Assembly (NCBI GenBank): GCA_015061775.1
Contig: SUVY01000026.1
Location: 1 to 33,603 of the forward strand
From: Lentisphaerota bacterium
Lineage (GTDB): Bacteria > Verrucomicrobiota > Lentisphaeria > Victivallales > Victivallaceae
Reading direction: 5' to 3'
DNA: 33,603 bases
The notes beneath the pieces were generated by a model that saw nothing but the letters and a program-made list of their open reading frames with translations, did no database searches and had not been told where the DNA came from. Below, piece after piece: positions 33,047 to 33,603 of the stretch. The position numbers and the translations under genes are program-made. Each line of letters starts with the position of its first letter. Within the stretch, counting starts at the first letter, position 1.

Positions 33047-33237
33047 TCATCCGTCGCACGAAGTGCTATGGATGACAGGTCATACGGAGCGTAAGCGAAG
33101 TGCTTCATAGCGGAATGAAATGGAGCTGCTTCATCTGAAAAGGCGAATATATGAAGCGCACCTGCGGTGCATGAAGCACGGCTGCGCCGTATGAAGCGGC
33201 ACTGCGTGCCATGAAGCGAAGCCTTTTCAGGCTTCAT
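33047..33237. repeat. Structured element with ATGAAGC/13-bp hairpin array
   Basis: ATGAAGC occurs at 33151, 33171, 33191 and 33211, exactly 20 bp apart. The gaps are 13-bp hairpins: GCACC-TGC-GGTGC, ACGGC-TGC-GCCGT and GGCAC-TGC-GTGCC. CTGAAAAGGC (33135-33144) pairs perfectly with GCCTTTTCAG (33221-33230), closing the array into a multibranch fold. GCTTCAT, the complement of ATGAAGC, flanks it at 33128 and 33231. A further hairpin, TCATCC-gtc-GCAC-GAA-GTGC-tat-GGATGA, lies at 33047-33075. The hairpins differ in sequence but keep 5-bp stems and the TGC loop, which suggests that structure is conserved. No credible ORF. Confidence 0.8.
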
Positions 33238-33238
33238 G

Positions 33239-33268
33239 TTTTTTTGCCTTGGAATCAAGGCAAAAAAA
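33239..33268 (-). terminator. Terminator of tRNA-Pro
   Basis: Seven T plus GCCTTG (33239-33251) mirrors CAAGGC plus seven A (33256-33268) around a GAAT loop. On the minus strand it starts directly after the encoded CCA and ends in a T tract. By symmetry it could also act on the plus strand. Confidence 0.85.
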
Positions 33269-33347
33269 TGGTCGGGATAGAGAGATTCGAACTCTCGACC
33301 TTTTGACCCCCAGTCAAACGCGCTAGACCAGGCTGCGCTATATCCCG
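33269..33347 (-). tRNA. tRNA-Pro (anticodon GGG)
   Basis: This is a 79-nt cloverleaf on the minus strand. Acceptor CGGGATA/TATCCCG, discriminator A and encoded CCA (33272-33269); D stem GCGC/GCGC with AGCCTGGT in the loop; anticodon stem TTTGA/TCAAA with loop CTGGGGG, anticodon GGG; T arm GAGAG-TTCGAAT-CTCTC. It reads proline codons CCC and CCU. Confidence 0.95.
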
Positions 33348-33377
33348 ACATTGTGTCTTTATTGGTGACACTTTTCT

Positions 33378-33406
33378 AATATACAGCTTATATGGGGAAA
33401 ATGCAA
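33378..33406 (-). promoter_or_regulatory. Promoter of tRNA-Pro
   Basis: On the minus strand TTGCAT (33406-33401), 17-nt spacer, TATATT (33383-33378), about 30 bp before the mature tRNA 5' end. It shows that the TATATT-type promoter also serves stable RNA. Confidence 0.75.
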
Positions 33407-33487
33407 ATCATATTTCGCTGCTTTTTGCTTTTTTTATGCAATAAATTTCCGCTTTTGGGGAATAATGTCTCAAAAGTTGTGAAACAA

Positions 33488-33603
33488 TCAGACCGGCGGC
33501 GGCGCCCCGTGGTCAATCTCGCGCCTTGCAGCTGCGCCGCGGCGGTCATGTACAAAAGTACACTCCCTTGCTATGCTCACCGCAAAACGCGACCTTGCCT
33601 CAC
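33488..33603 (-). other. GC-rich segment at the window edge with partial open frame
   Basis: Base composition switches from AT-rich to strongly GC-rich at about 33490. An open minus-strand frame enters from beyond the edge and stops at 33488 (38 codons, ending HGAPPPV), but the Arg/Ala-rich translation looks non-protein-like. Inside are an imperfect GC-rich inverted repeat (GACCG... with ...CGGTC, 33491-33547) and a TGTAC-AAAA-GTACA hairpin. Probably the start of a dispersed repeat or structured element continuing outside the window. Confidence 0.4.

Noticed and set aside
33151-33217. CRISPR array
   Set aside because: The repeated unit is only 7 bp and the 13-bp intervals are palindromes, not unrelated spacers; no cas genes are present.
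33210-33347. Integrated island boundary (att site) at tRNA-Pro
   Set aside because: No direct repeat of the tRNA 3' end and no integrase gene were found in the window; the location is suggestive only.
32917-33351. 144-codon minus-strand frame across tRNA-Pro and the hairpin array
   Set aside because: It runs through a tRNA, its terminator and structured repeats, so it cannot be a normal coding sequence.

Overview
This is a bacterial chromosomal window with about 20 protein genes, one tRNA and several repeat elements. I assign it tentatively to Lentisphaerota (Victivallales-like, PVC superphylum). The reasons are the mix of single-gene glycoside hydrolases of unusual families (DUF6259-like, DUF5696-like, GH20-like), the surface-polysaccharide ABC exporter, and the pseudopilin-like Cys-rich tails. 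This rests on gene content and recall, because no rRNA or marker gene is present. Nearly every transcription unit is preceded by a sigma70-type promoter with a strikingly uniform -10 box, TATATT, 16-17 nt after a TTGAAA/TTGCAA-like -35.

Left part (1-8400). A promoter with a 5' hairpin drives etfB-etfA-acyl-CoA dehydrogenase-rpoZ, closed by a strong terminator. The ETF pair passes electrons to or from the dehydrogenase. The last, 80-codon gene is the RNA polymerase omega subunit riding on this metabolic operon. A large GH20-like putative glycosidase follows, then a sodium:amino-acid (DAACS) symporter coupled to a GT2 glycosyltransferase.

Middle (9280-20200). A MITE-like palindromic element lies between the GT2 gene and a convergent 753-aa lipoprotein gene. 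That gene shares a divergent promoter region with an HD-domain hydrolase. Next is a minus-strand surface-polysaccharide operon: Wzm-like permease, Wzt-like ATPase with a C-terminal substrate-binding domain, and an 1156-aa protein with two glycosyltransferase domains and a C-terminal tandem-repeat coiled coil. Divergent from it are two coupled single-pass membrane proteins; the second carries a zinc ribbon and a pseudopilin-like tail.

Right part (20200-32800). This is an accessory carbohydrate and hydrolase zone: a sialidase-fold BNR protein divergent from a DUF6259-like glycosidase, an orphan 343-aa protein, secreted alkaline phosphatase, a secreted GATase-fold protein with a degenerate second half joined to a DUF5696-like putative glycosidase, an acyl-ACP thioesterase joined to a membrane protein with DnaJ-type zinc fingers, and a cytoplasmic GH10 enzyme.

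Right edge (32950-33603). tRNA-Pro(GGG) is read on the minus strand. Just beyond its 3' end lies a compact element with a 20-bp-period array, in which ATGAAGC alternates with 13-bp hairpins, enclosed by a 10-bp helix. Each of the tRNA and the element is followed by its own minus-strand terminator. The last ~115 bp are abruptly GC-rich and may be the start of another repeat.

The most notable items are the MITE-like family with an 8-bp target duplication, the ATGAAGC hairpin array, the coiled-coil double glycosyltransferase beside Wzm/Wzt, and rpoZ inside an ETF operon.
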